Assembly (NCBI GenBank): GCA_000697335.1
Contig: JNEM01008441.1
Span: forward strand, 1-26,291
Source: Conidiobolus incongruus B7586
Taxonomy: Eukaryota; Entomophthoromycota; Entomophthoromycetes; Entomophthorales; Conidiobolaceae
Length of the DNA stretch: 26,291 nucleotides
Direction: 5' to 3'
The notes beneath the pieces were generated by a model that saw nothing but the letters and a program-made list of their open reading frames with translations, was not told where the DNA came from and made no database searches. Position 1 is the stretch's first letter; each line of letters begins with the position of its first letter. The position numbers and the translations under genes are program-made. Below are positions 1 to 11,854 of this stretch, piece after piece.

Positions 1-1504
1 GAGGCTGAGGAGTTAAGGTGGGTTCAACACTGTCCAAACTGATATAAGGAAAATAGGACCAAACCTGAGATAATTTGTTGAAATGTTGAGAAATGGTTTT
101 AGGAATGTATTCATCTTGAACAGTAGGTGAAGGAAGAGGCATAGCATTGGAAAATTCACGATTGTAAAGGTATCTATAAAAATGTACGAATACTTTTCCG
201 GTACAAAATGCATCGTATCCTGCATTGTGATAAGAGTTGGAATTAAGTAGTGAGGCTTCATCAGGGAATTTGGGATCAACAACAATTGGAGATGGATCAA
301 AGGAAAATGGCTGAGATTTGATACCTTGCATAAGTGTGCTCAAACTTAGAGAATTGTTAAAAAACTTGGATATTATAGGGTGTTGCGATGCCAAGTATCT
401 TGTATCAATCACAGAAGGAAAAATTTGATTAACTACTTGTTTCCATTCTTCAATAGTTTCAGGAAGAGCGCCATAAAAGTGGTGGAGTAAAAAGGATAAA
501 TCTAATTGCATGTGGTGTCCGATAATAGGGATGCTGTGGTCCTTAATGATCTGCATCAATGAGTAAATATCCAAAGACATCGATTGTTCAATAGGTTGGC
601 GAACAATTTGGATACCATTAGGAATTTCAAAATACTTAACAGCATCATTAAAGATTTCTTGAGCTATTTTAAGACATAATTTAGAAGTGTACTTGTTTCC
701 TGCTTTGATATTCATCTTGTCAGCTTGTGTTGGATCTGAACTCCAAGACTCTAAAATAGCGATCAAGTTTTTTCTAAAATCTGGATTGTAAATATCTAGT
801 TCATGCGTTATTTCTTCCAAAGGATCTTTTTTAATTACGACAGGTTCCGATGGGAAAGCATTAAAATCTATTCCCTTTTCTATCCATTCATCGAAACTGA
901 GGCCATTTTTCCTGAGGAAAGACACAGCGTCAGAATTTAAATAGAAACTTCTTTCCTTTGGGAAGAGCATAATATTAAAAGGTCGAGCAGTTAATCGTGT
1001 ACTTTCAGGGTCTTGAATAAAAGGGCACAACCCTAATTGAATAGGAAGAAAATTTTCTGCAGCTTCTTTTTGCTCTAAATAGCGTTCTTGTAAACTTTGG
1101 AGATAGTGTGGTTTTTGATTTCCACTCAAGGAAACTCCAGTCATTTCAAGGTCTATAGCTATAAATGAAGCAGATTTTAAACTGTTAGCAATAAATTGAT
1201 ATTGCGAAAGAAAATTGCTATTATTGATGTCCATTATGGGTATGGAATGATACGAGTTATTGAGTAATTGATTAAATTTAAGTTTAAGACTTCTTTGGTT
1301 ATTAAAAGGTTTAATTAATAGTTGAGAGAGGAAATTAGAGAAAGAGTAAGAACGAATCAAGCTTAGCTGAGCTTTGATATAGTCTAGAAAATATATGTTT
1401 GAGTTAAATTAATAAAGAAAGGCACACTTTAATTACTCATAAAATATCTGGTCGATATTTAACTGTTTAATTAACAACTATCAATTACAAGAAGCCAAGT
1501 TCAT
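1..1504 (-). CDS. PARN: PARN-like poly(A)-specific 3' exoribonuclease (partial, C-terminus beyond window)
   Basis: This is a DEDDh-family deadenylase that removes 3' poly(A) or trims small-RNA 3' ends. The frame is open from the left edge back to ATG at 1234 and carries all four catalytic positions. Numbered from the upstream start these are D83 and E85 (IAIDLEMTG), D300 (IIGHHMQLDL) and H391/D396 (YHNAGYDA). The segment between about residues 190 and 260 lies where PARN carries its R3H-like insert. The frame stays open upstream of ATG 1234 to 1383. A small exon 1504-1489 (ATG AAC TTG GCT TCT T) joined through GTAATT at 1488 and TTTTCTAG at 1384 keeps phase and gives 466 visible residues. The added 55 residues contain K and R but no D or E, like a mitochondrial presequence. 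The gene body is secure; the leader exon is inferred, and the ATG at 1234 is the conservative start. The C-terminus lies beyond base 1. Confidence 0.88.
1384..1488 (-). other. Predicted first intron of the PARN-like gene
   Basis: On the minus strand the intron would start GTAATT at 1488 and end TTTTCTAG at 1384, 105 nt. The SET gene in this window uses the same GTAATT donor. A TTAAC branch-like motif lies about 25 nt before the acceptor. Splicing joins phase 1 to phase 1 and keeps the long frame open. There is no direct proof that it is spliced. Confidence 0.45.
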
Positions 1505-3783
1505 TTTGAATAAATATTTATGATTATAACTGTTCGAATATTTTAATGGGATTGAACATAAAAAATATTGGACCTTTCATTGAAATTTAAAAACCGTATG
1601 ACCAATGAGGTTTATTTATTCGAAGGCTAAATATATTCTTTGTACAGTGAAATTTTTTTACTGGTTTCGGAAATTGATTCAATGTTCTAACAACTTCAAT
1701 AATAATATACAAGTTTGTTGAATATAATATTTATTTAATATTAATAACTTATAATCAGTCAATATCATTTGTCTCTTATCGTTTGAATAATTTTAGAATA
1801 ATTTATACCCTGTTTTACATTACAAAATTTTATCCAATTCAGTAAAATTTGTATTTGAAAAGCTCTATAAGAAAATTTTATTAATTTGAAAAGATTTAGA
1901 TATAAGAATAAATATTGATATTATCAAATGTATTAATAAAATAAGTATTATACAACATAACATAATTGATCAAAGTAAATTCTTTAAAAAATTATCAGTA
2001 TTAAAATTTGTTGAGCGACAGGATATTATGAATAAATATAAGGCATGCAATTATATAAATTTAATATTATCATAGTGAATAGAATATTAAGTTTATAACA
2101 GATAATGCTCCAATTTCAAAATATTTTGAAATAATCTTAAAGTTAAACTGAATACACTCTTTGAAGTTGTAATAATATCATAAACCTAAAATTTGACAAA
2201 CTTTAACTAATAAACCATTGAGTGTAGTGGTTGAATATATTGTTAATAAATAGATTATTTAATATATAATATCAATCAAGTTATTTCTATTTTTCATATT
2301 ATATCAGTTTTTTAGTCAAAATATTTTTTAATAATGTTATCGAACATTACATTATAATAATCATAAATAACCTTGAATCTTTGAATATATAGACTTGAAC
2401 TTATAATCAAGTAATAGTTTTAACAATTCAATCATATAATTGCTATAATTCCAATTGAATTAATAAAGTACTAATATTATTAACATTGAATTTCATTCTG
2501 TCTTTATGATGAATTTTTAATTGGAAAAATTTCAATCTTAATATTTTATATCTCAACTGTCATCATATAAATAATTATTTTCCCTATATACCAACTAATA
2601 AACTTTAAAACTTTACAAATAAAATAACTTTTGTATATTATTTTAACATATATTAATTGAATTTAAAAATTATTTAATTTTAATATAAAATTGTTGGAAA
2701 AAATTTATATAAAATATAAAATAATACTAATGAAATACAAGTACTGTTAGGCATCTTAAATACTATTATCATATTAGAATAATAAACAATCTATCTTGAA
2801 AGTTATATATATTAATATTACATCAATGTTTATCAAATATTTCATTTTTCAACATAGAGAGTTCTGGCCAATCAAATAATTAGTTAAGTTTGCAAACAAT
2901 TAAAAAGAATATTTTAAAATTTTTTTTAATTAATCTATATTATGATATAAAAAATTGTCATTAATAATATATTGATTAAATTCAATAAATTTTTAATTAG
3001 AATAATATCATTATTTCATAAATAATAATGATATTATAGTATACTCTAACATGTTTTAAAAATGGCAGGCTTTAATTAATTCTGACAAATCTTCAGTGTT
3101 CATTTCAATATGGTCATTTGTAAATATTCATTATAGATTTATTAATAAAGTCGAATTTTGGATTTTCATTTATTTTTAATCCATTGATTCTTTTTTTCAA
3201 ATTAAATTTTTAATTTCTAGTATATTTAATCCTGCTCTTTTGAAATAATTGTCCATTTTTTCAAATGATTTATAGTGGTAAAAATGGTGAAAATATTAGA
3301 AATAATAAAACGTATTGGATTTTGTTTGATTTATATATAAAAGATTTTAACACTTATATCAATTAATTAATATATTCCGCAGATTACATATGATAAATAC
3401 AGCCAAGAAAACAATAATGGATATGGGTAGAATTCTTTGAGTTGTTCTTTTCATCGAATGTTTTAAAGTGTAATGAAAATGGGAATTAAATTAAATTTAA
3501 CTCTTTTTGAAAGAAATGAAATCGCATTTAATTGGCTAGAGTGTGATAGTATCTCGAAAAATGTTATAATATTATCCTTATTGCTAAATTTAGAAATTTA
3601 TATTAATTGTGAATTTTCGTTAAAAATTTGAAAATTTATTCAGTCATATTAAGTCAATAAATATGCTATGATTTAATAATAAAAAAGTGATTTGATATTG
3701 GGTTTATTACAAAATTAGCATCATGTTAGTGTTATAATATTAGGTGATATTCCAATTTATGAATATATGCTAAAAAATTGTAC
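1505..3783. other. AT-rich intergenic stretch
   Basis: About 2.3 kb of very AT-rich sequence lies between the 5' end of the PARN-like gene and the 3' end of DHCR7. I see no ORF of note, no tRNA, no GC island and no inverted-repeat ends. Part of 3380-3560 is slightly more complex but shows nothing recognisable. Confidence 0.6.
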
Positions 3784-5226
3784 TTAGTAAACATAGGGAA
3801 TGACCTTGTAGGGGACAAGTTTACAATATTGTTCCCAGTATTCACCATATTTACCATGGCAACGCTTACTGTCACGTTCAACACGGTGACCCAATAAGCA
3901 AGTCATCCAGAAGATATAGAAGTAGGGGAGAATGTGATCAAAACCACATGTCATGCACATAGCTAAACTTAACATCAAATCTCCCAAATAGTTAAAGTGG
4001 CGGGAAATTCCCCAGTATCCACTGGTGAGTAAAACGCTGGTGTGCTTCTTACCATCGCTGGTAACGTAGCTGGCACGAATGATACGAGCAGGCTTACCCC
4101 AGATTAAGCACTTACCATCGTGCTTACGGACGAGATCCTTTTGGTTGTTGACGGTACGGAAAATATAGTAACCGGTCAAACCAAGAGCAGCGACGAATAA
4201 AAAGTAGGGAGTGGACATATCAATGGGGTTACGGACAAGATAGTGAGATTGAAGAGTATACATGTAAGGTAAGAGGACACAGTCACCCCAAGCCAAGTAG
4301 AAACCGAAGTGATCGTGAGCAATATCAATAGTTCTTAAGTACCAATCTTCATTCCAGAAATAGTCAACAACGTAGAAAGCGTGGAGGATATTCAAAAGGA
4401 TCATGGAATTGGTAACGTAGCCTAACTTGTTGTATTGGGCAGCAGCGAAAGATAAATCAATCAAAGTCCAAGCGACGATACCAGGGCGACCATTGAAGAA
4501 TAACTTAAAATCGAACCATTCACCAATACGAGGGTTGAATTCAATACCCATGAATAAATCGTACAAGCGAGAACCAGAAAATTTACGGTCACCAGGATGA
4601 GAGGGGAAGTAGTGAGCCTTGAAGTAAGAGAAGAAAGTCATAAAGTAACCCAAGACATTAGCAGCAACCAAGATACCACCCCAGTTGTCATGAACGATAG
4701 ATAAAGGGATGATAGGGATGAAATAACCAAAGATAACGTATAAAATATGAGTAATGACCCAGCATTGGAAACCGTTGACGTTGTATTTGAGAAGATGACC
4801 AGCAGGAGTGAGTTGACCAGTACCAATGGGACCAGGAACAACCATATATAAGAAGGCTTGCAAACTTACCCAGGTGAAGTAAATAACAAAACCATAGTAG
4901 GTGGGTGTGGGGAGGAGATCATATAACCAACCGAAAAAGTTGGACCAGGTGAAAGGTACAGACAATAAAACATTCATGGGAGCAGCAAGAGAGCATTTGT
5001 AGGAGTTACAGGCAGCCCAGAAATAGATAATAGCAATAGGGCAGATCACGAACAAGGAAGCACATGCTAAGATAGTAGGATATCCAATATCTAAACGAAT
5101 TTCAGATGCAGATTAGCATATGTTGATGAAAAGATCAAATATAAATTTACCTCTGTCGCGACCCCAAGTCTTTCCTGATTGATGTATGTCTTTTAATAAT
5201 TTTTTCGCTGATATATCTGCAACCAT
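3784..5226 (-). CDS. DHCR7: 7-dehydrocholesterol reductase (sterol delta-7 reductase), two exons
   Basis: This ER membrane enzyme reduces the sterol C7-C8 double bond with NADPH. Exon 1 is 5226-5151, the intron 5150-5091 (GTAAAT...GTTTAG, with CTAAT inside) and exon 2 is 5090-3784, giving 460 aa against about 475 in human DHCR7. Exon 1 supplies the family's N-terminal WGR motif. Diagnostic blocks are EFNPRIG (209-215), WYLRTIDIAHDHFG (275-288), NNQK (340-343) and the sterol-reductase signature GYWGISRHFNYLGD (383-396). The C-terminus ends in a KYGxYWxxYCxLVPYK-type block. The middle is hydrophobic with many membrane segments. The blocks match DHCR7 better than the C14 reductases (ERG24/LBR) or ERG4 of the same superfamily. 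The start is the first ATG of exon 1. GC is about 43%, sharply above its surroundings. It stands alone, without other sterol genes nearby. Confidence 0.93.
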
Positions 5227-8200
5227 GATTAATTTAAAATCAATTAAACAATGAAGTATTCAACGCCTTAATGGTCATTTTAATACTCTTCTCAAATATC
5301 AAATTTGGAATAATTAAATTAGATCAGAATGAATTAGGAATGATAAATGTTAATATTATAGTTATGATTGGGTAATCTATCTTCACAAAGTGTAAAATAC
5401 TCATACCATACAATCCACACTATAATTTTCATCCTCAAAAATCGAATTTTCTTCAGTTAATCTTCAATAAATATAAGGATTAAACCAATTTATAAGATCA
5501 ATCCTAACAAAATAGACCTTATGATTTAAAGTCAAAATTGATCCGAATATATATAAAAATATAATAGAAAATGATTATATCAATAAAAAGCTAATCAGAG
5601 ATCGATATTTTTGTTTAAACTATTGAATGGGTCTAAAACTTACTCATACTAAACTAAACTTGAAATATTTTTTCAAAAATAGGTCACTATTTTCTCGTAC
5701 TAAAATTTGTGATCCTTTTTCAATATTTTTCCCTTGATATTTCTTGATTTAGTATCAATTTTAATAAATTTATATTAGTCATATTTCTATACAAAGTATA
5801 ATAATTTTAAATTTTGAAAAAATATAAACTTGAAACTATTCATACTTATATAATCTCTATTTTTTATATATAATTTTTTAATATATATCTGATATATATT
5901 TGAATTTAAATGAAAATTATGACAATTGATAAGAATTAAGTAAATTTAAAATAAGTTCATCAATTTCAGAATCGACTAAATTATGTTTTTAATTGGTTAT
6001 AATACATTTAATGCCTTAATTTTATTTCGTCATCCATTATCTACCATTTCCTACCTAATAAGGAAAGTATAGGATAATCTTGAATTTCAATTTATTTAAA
6101 CTAAGTTAATCTGAGAATTTTGTCTAATGATTTGATATTTATTATAGAATTATTAGATAAAAATTACTTAATTAGTTTCAAGAGTCTATTTAGGTTTATT
6201 TACTGTTATTAAAATGGTCAATTATTTTTGTTATAGTGTTATTAAGTTGATTATTTTTATTTAATACTTTTAATATATTAATTCAATAAAAATATATACT
6301 AATTGCTAGATTATTACGATCTATTTAATAAAATCTTAATGTTCATTAGTATGGAATATACTTAAGCCTCATTATAATAATTATTCATTAAAATTATTAT
6401 CTCGATACTTGAATAGTGTCAAATGATTTTCAAATTTTGATAATATTTTTTTCGATTTATTGAAAGTTTTGATATCACTAGTTATCAAATATAAAGCTAA
6501 TAGAACTATAATATATATATATATATTTACTGATTTAAATAACTGGAATATTAATCGTTTACAATATTTATTTAATAGATTTTTTTACATATTTTAATAT
6601 ATTATATAACAAAAAATTCGATTGAAAATATACCATTAGAATACAATCAAATTTTAATTTAGGATGGATTTATTGTTTAAATTGAATTGATTTGATATTA
6701 CGAAAGACTTATTAAATTTTATTTTCAAATACTATTGCTTTTAAAATTAATTACTTGATTTAATGTTTCAGAATATGTTCTTATTAGAGTTAGAAAAATG
6801 CTTAATTTATAATAAAACAGTTTTTACCTTTTAGCCAAATAGTCTCCAAAATCATCACTATATCTTTAAATTTATAAATATATACTAGTTATATATTATT
6901 TATAGTGTATAATGAAATTCTCAAAATAGTAATAATTATTAGCTTTTTATAAATAATATTATGTTGCCATCAATTTTTTATAGATTCTAAATGTTATACT
7001 ATATCATATTTTATTTAAATATAAATTCATTTTGATAATCTATTTATCTTTTCAAAATCAAAAAAATATATTTATGTATTTAAACATATTTTTTAGCTTG
7101 ATATGTTAAGTTCACACTCTTCATATTAGCATTTAACTATTGATTATTAAATAGTTTACTTATAAATATTTCATAAAACCAACTTTATCAATATTGTATT
7201 ATTGATAAAATATAGTTTGATATTAATTCATGTTATAAATCGCAATAATGTGTACATAACTTATAATTAGTATATCTTTTTAATTCGAAATATCCAATTT
7301 GAAGATTAATCGTATAATATGACATATTAATATCATTTGAGGCATTTTTATACTATATTTAAAGAATATAGTATATAATCAACTTTGTATTTTTTTTTAA
7401 ATTTGATAATTAAAGTTTGTGTTGGCTTTTGATTGAAATATCATTTATTATATTTAATTTTCTGTATCATTATATATATATATATTTGAACATCATTGTA
7501 ATATTATAAAAAATTGTTATTATTTTTGCTTACTATTATGTAAAAAAATTTCAAGATAATAAATTACATTAACAGATTTAGTAGTTTAAATATAAATATT
7601 TTGTATTATATAGCTGAATATGGAATCAGTTTTAAACCATTGAGAAAATTTGGTATATATTTTTAGTAAGTATATATTATATAATATTCATATTTTAGCT
7701 TTTTTTTCAAATTAAAAACCAATAAAATTACAAATTATTACATATTTATCAATTACAAAAATTAACAATTTAAAATTTTAATAAAAATTTTGAGAATAAT
7801 TTGAAACAAATGATAGAAGCAAAATAGTGCATAAAAATTATTTGTTGAAATATTTTGTATTGTAATTTTTTAAAAGAATTAAGCAATAAAACAACAATAT
7901 ATCATAGGTGTAATTTATTTTAAACGATGGTTATTTATAATAAAAGTTATTTAAAGAGAATATATATATATATTATTTTAAATGTGTTTAATAATATCAC
8001 TATTATAATCTAAATTCATAGTTAAATAGTATTTAGGCAATTATCAATCTCACAGGAATCATAAATTACAATGAATAATAAAAAGTATAGAATTTAATAG
8101 AAATAATACTATTAAATACTTGATTAAGCTAATGTAAAATTATGAATTAAACTTTAAATCTATATTTTGAAATTCGAAACTAATAATTACGTTTAGATAA

Positions 8201-8710
8201 TATTAAATGATTATGGTTTTAATTGATGGTTGATATTAACTATTTTGAATATAAGTTTTCTCAATTATCACTAAACTAAAATAAATTGATATATATATAT
8301 ATGATTTATATATTAATATTTAAGTATATTCTTATAATAATAATATAATATTCAATTTCTAAATACATTTGATTAAATATTCTTTTATTATCAATGATAA
8401 TACACTATTTATATAAAAATTAAAATTATGACAATTTTAAAATTTTTATTTAAATTTTAATAAAGGTTTCAAATATTGCGGAAATTAAAAGAAATATTAA
8501 AAAAATTATATAATGAAAAAAAAATGAAATATGATGATGGTATGATAAATGATTGTATATAAAATCTATTTAGTTTAGTAGAATTCGGATTAGAAATTAG
8601 GCGATATATATTAGAGGAAGGAAGGAAAGAATATTAGTTGGAATTATATGTGAAAAGCGTCATCTATTGAATATGATGGTATATGACTAGAATTGATTAT
8701 ACTTTACAAT
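5227..8710. other. AT-rich intergenic desert
   Basis: About 3.5 kb with no coding frame of note, the longest gene-free stretch here. It holds several short (TA)n runs, for example near 6510-6527, 7472-7485, 7963-7973 and 8289-8303. I see no RNA gene, GC island or transposon ends. The first hundred bases upstream of DHCR7 presumably hold its promoter, but no motif stands out. Confidence 0.6.
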
Positions 8711-9214
8711 TTATCGAGCCAGCTCTGGGGTTAAACTTAGTTTCATTGTAAAGTTGACAATTTCTGGGTCTGCAGATTCGAATCCATTCATAATCATTCT
8801 ATCAAAACTTGTAATAGAAAACATTTTACTTTGTTTTTGCCCTATACTTTTAGTTTGATCAGACTTAGTGGTTTGGGACTCGCTAACTGGAGGTTTTAAC
8901 TCTTTAGGTGTTGATAAAGGCTCTATACAAATCGGCTCTAAGGGTGTTAGATCATCAATTTGAGGAGCTTGAGATGATTTTTGACTTGCACTGCTATTTG
9001 AGCCATGTGAGGCTAAAGAATGAGTTGATGAACTGAATTTATCCGACAGATCATCTTCACCTTCATCTCCCTTTCCCTTGGTGAATTTTTTCCACGCCTT
9101 CTTCCATTTAGACTTTGTGATTTTTGGCAATAGCCTACCATTGATTGATTCCAAGCTAATTAAACTGGAAGATGAAGAAGTAGTGAGAGAGTAAATTCCG
9201 CTTTTAGTCAACAT
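8711..9214 (-). CDS. Hypothetical serine-rich protein, 167 aa
   Basis: I do not recognise this protein. It is an intact frame in a region otherwise full of stops, with a higher GC content than its flanks, so it is probably real. The N-terminus is Ser/Thr-rich (residues 8-22). A basic patch with spaced tryptophans follows (about 33-48, KSKWKKAWKKFTKGKG), then an acidic run (GDEGEDD), a low-complexity Ser-rich stretch (about 60-85) and a Pro/Glu/Lys-rich middle. The C-terminal 40 residues (from MFSITSFDRMIMNGFE) look more ordered. There is no signal peptide or membrane span. Upstream on the same strand are a CCAAT-TATA pair and a pyrimidine-rich leader. It could be a regulatory or scaffold protein made mostly of disordered sequence, but that is a guess. 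An additional 5' exon cannot be excluded. Confidence 0.6.
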   Translation of the reverse strand: MLTKSGIYSLTTSSSSSLISLESINGRLLPKITKSKWKKAWKKFTKGKGDEGEDDLSDKFSSSTHSLASHGSNSSASQKSSQAPQIDDLTPLEPICIEPLSTPKELKPPVSESQTTKSDQTKSIGQKQSKMFSITSFDRMIMNGFESADPEIVNFTMKLSLTPELAR

Positions 9215-9373
9215 TATATATAATTAACAACTGAATAAATAATATATTATATTAAATGAGATATCTTGTATATTTGTACAAAGGTAAAATGCAAAGTGGA
9301 TTAAATATATCTAAAGGTCTATAAATGGAGAAACAAAAACAAACAAGGAAGAAGTGATAAGGAAAATGTTCTA

Positions 9374-9389
9374 CTTATATATGAATTGG
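9374..9389 (-). promoter_or_regulatory. CCAAT plus TATA-like promoter of the hypothetical gene
   Basis: On the minus strand this reads CCAATTCATATATAAG, a CCAAT box directly followed by a TATA-like element, 160-175 bp before the ATG at 9214. The minus strand from about 9500 to 9300 is also strongly pyrimidine-rich, as in many fungal promoters and leaders. Assignment is by motif only. Confidence 0.4.
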
Positions 9390-11854
9390 CTAAGATCAAA
9401 AATGTGGAGAATGAGGGAAAGTGGGATTCTCAAAGTACATAAAAGAGGGGATGAGGAGAGTACTGAAATCAATAAGGGAAAAAGATAATCACCCGATTAG
9501 TTTAGTTAAGGATTGTTGAACTAAAAATTTCAAATTTGGTTTCAATTAATTCATTTTATATTAAATTAATAATCATAGGAATTAATTCAACTAGCTTTAT
9601 ATTGACTATCATCAACAATTTATTAATTTAAAGTTTAAAGAATTTTGCCAATTTGATTCAAGTTAAAATTGTTATTCTCTTATTTTAGTTAATAGAATGA
9701 TATATTTTTTTGAACAATTCGTGATAAATTAGGGAGAATAAGGCATGTGAATGAATTCATAATTTAATGTACATAATCAATTTTTCATTATGTTATATCA
9801 CACTTCAATTGTTGTTTATTATACTTTAAATATCATGATATACTCTTAATTACAATACATTTATCAATACAAATATTTTGCGTAGCAAAAATTACCCCAT
9901 CTCTGTCATATAATATAAGTGGAGAATTGAAATAGAATCAGCTATTTATAAAATTTTATTAATTAAATCAAAGATTTTTAACTAAATTATAAACAAATGG
10001 TAATATTTAATTGATTGGATTGAAAATGACGATGATTTTAATAATAAAAATATTGGAGGAACTATAGTTTTATCTAATCATTGTGGAGATTAGTTGATCA
10101 CTCGAATTTCTTGCAATCCTTTCAAACTTAACTAAATATAGGAAATTATCAAACATTTTATTTTTTTTCTAATAAGTGTTATTCTAAAACAAATATGATC
10201 AAAATGAGTTGAATCTTATATCCTTATTATTTGAAAACATTATAAATTGGAACTTTAATTCAATTGTACATAATGTATTTGAATATTAATAGTTTTTTAT
10301 ACTAGAAACTATATTAATTAGCTAAGTTTAAAATTATGTTTTAATTACTTAAACAAGTTAAATAAATTTCGATACAAAAATATTCGTCAATTGTTCAATT
10401 TGTTAGCCACTTGTAGATGATATCATTAATAATAAAATAACAAATATTTAATCCATTTAGTTTAGGTTCAATTATCACAAATTTTATAATAATAATTTAT
10501 TGGTTAATAAATTATCGGGATTTAATATATTCAATATTTTATTTGTTATGATTTTATTGAATTAAGTTAATAATGTTAATTAGATCAATTTTTTTAGATA
10601 TTTAGGTATTTTTAATCAATATTTATCACTCTTGATATTGGGAAATTATTGAAATTTAAGCCTATTGGTTACAATTCAATAGTATGAACTATTTAATTAT
10701 TTATTCATTGATGAATTAGTGTAAAACCTATCGTAATTATTAGAGAGTTTAGCTGAACCTAGATTTGTAGTTTATTTAAAAATATTAATATTATAAAACA
10801 ATTAAATATAAATTTATTTTATATTTTTAATCTAACTTGAAAAATCACTATTTTAATCATAGAGAGGATTGATAATGCTTTACGTATACAAGATACAAGC
10901 TATAGATTGATAGATTAAATATTACTTTTGATTTTGCTTAATATATTAAATTATAAAATCAATATGATTTAAGTTATCAATGAAAATATTCAGTGATTAT
11001 TAAATCATTTACATATGAATTAAACATTTCAATTTTCGAATTAAAATTGGTCATTATAAATATTTTGATAAATTTAATTATATAACTTGATAAATACTAG
11101 TGCCCTTTCCAGAAAATAGGCACTTAAATAAAATTTATATTGTTATTTATTTAACAATCTAGATTTATCAATATCTAATAACAATGCTAAATTAATAATT
11201 GAAAAAAAATTCTAAATAGGATGATAAAGGAATATAATTGACTAAATTTCTAAGCCCACGTGAATTAGATAATTTCAAACTGATGATTCAATTATTATGT
11301 TTGAGTCTTAATATTCACTTAGAAATATGAACATGGTTCCAACAAATATGTTAATATTTATTAAATACTTATTAGTAGTTATTTAGAGAAATTTATAACA
11401 ATTCCATAATCATATAAATTTTAGTATATTTTGATTGGATCGCATTCTATGACATTTATCATATTAGAAATAGTTTATTATCAATCTATTATCTACCAAT
11501 GATGTTTTTTGACTTGTTAAAATCTCTGCAATAATTATAAGATATAATTCAATTTAAATACAGTAATGATTCTTCCTTTGATAATATTATAATTGTAATT
11601 TATTCGGTATAATTGATGCTTTACTAATACCATGAAAGCTAAAAATTTAATTGAGATATAAATAGTCCAATTTAAAAATGGATTTTCTTTGAAAATTCTT
11701 TTCAAAAACCGCCTTTCAGTATATATTTATGTAATGTATATGGTTGGAAGATTAAATACTTTGCATTATTAAAGCATATCATTATAATTTAAAACCTCAT
11801 TATTTTTAAATATAATTATCATTAAAATTATTTAATAGTTGAAAAATAAACTAT
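9390..11854. other. AT-rich intergenic stretch
   Basis: About 2.5 kb without a supported gene. Up to about 9500 it is purine-rich on the plus strand, part of the upstream region of the hypothetical gene. A perfect 6-bp hairpin AGTGCC/GGCACT lies at 11099-11124, and a CACGTG hexamer near 11259. Neither has a clear role. Confidence 0.5.

Noticed and set aside
13-300. 95-codon minus-strand frame at the left edge
   Set aside because: It lies in a different frame inside the PARN-like coding sequence, whose own frame runs off the window and contains the HNAGYD catalytic block.
3784-5226. C14 sterol reductase (ERG24) or lamin B receptor
   Set aside because: Same superfamily, but the N-terminal WGR exon, EFNPRIG...FFNGRPGIVAW and the HDHFGFYLAWGDC block match DHCR7 most closely.
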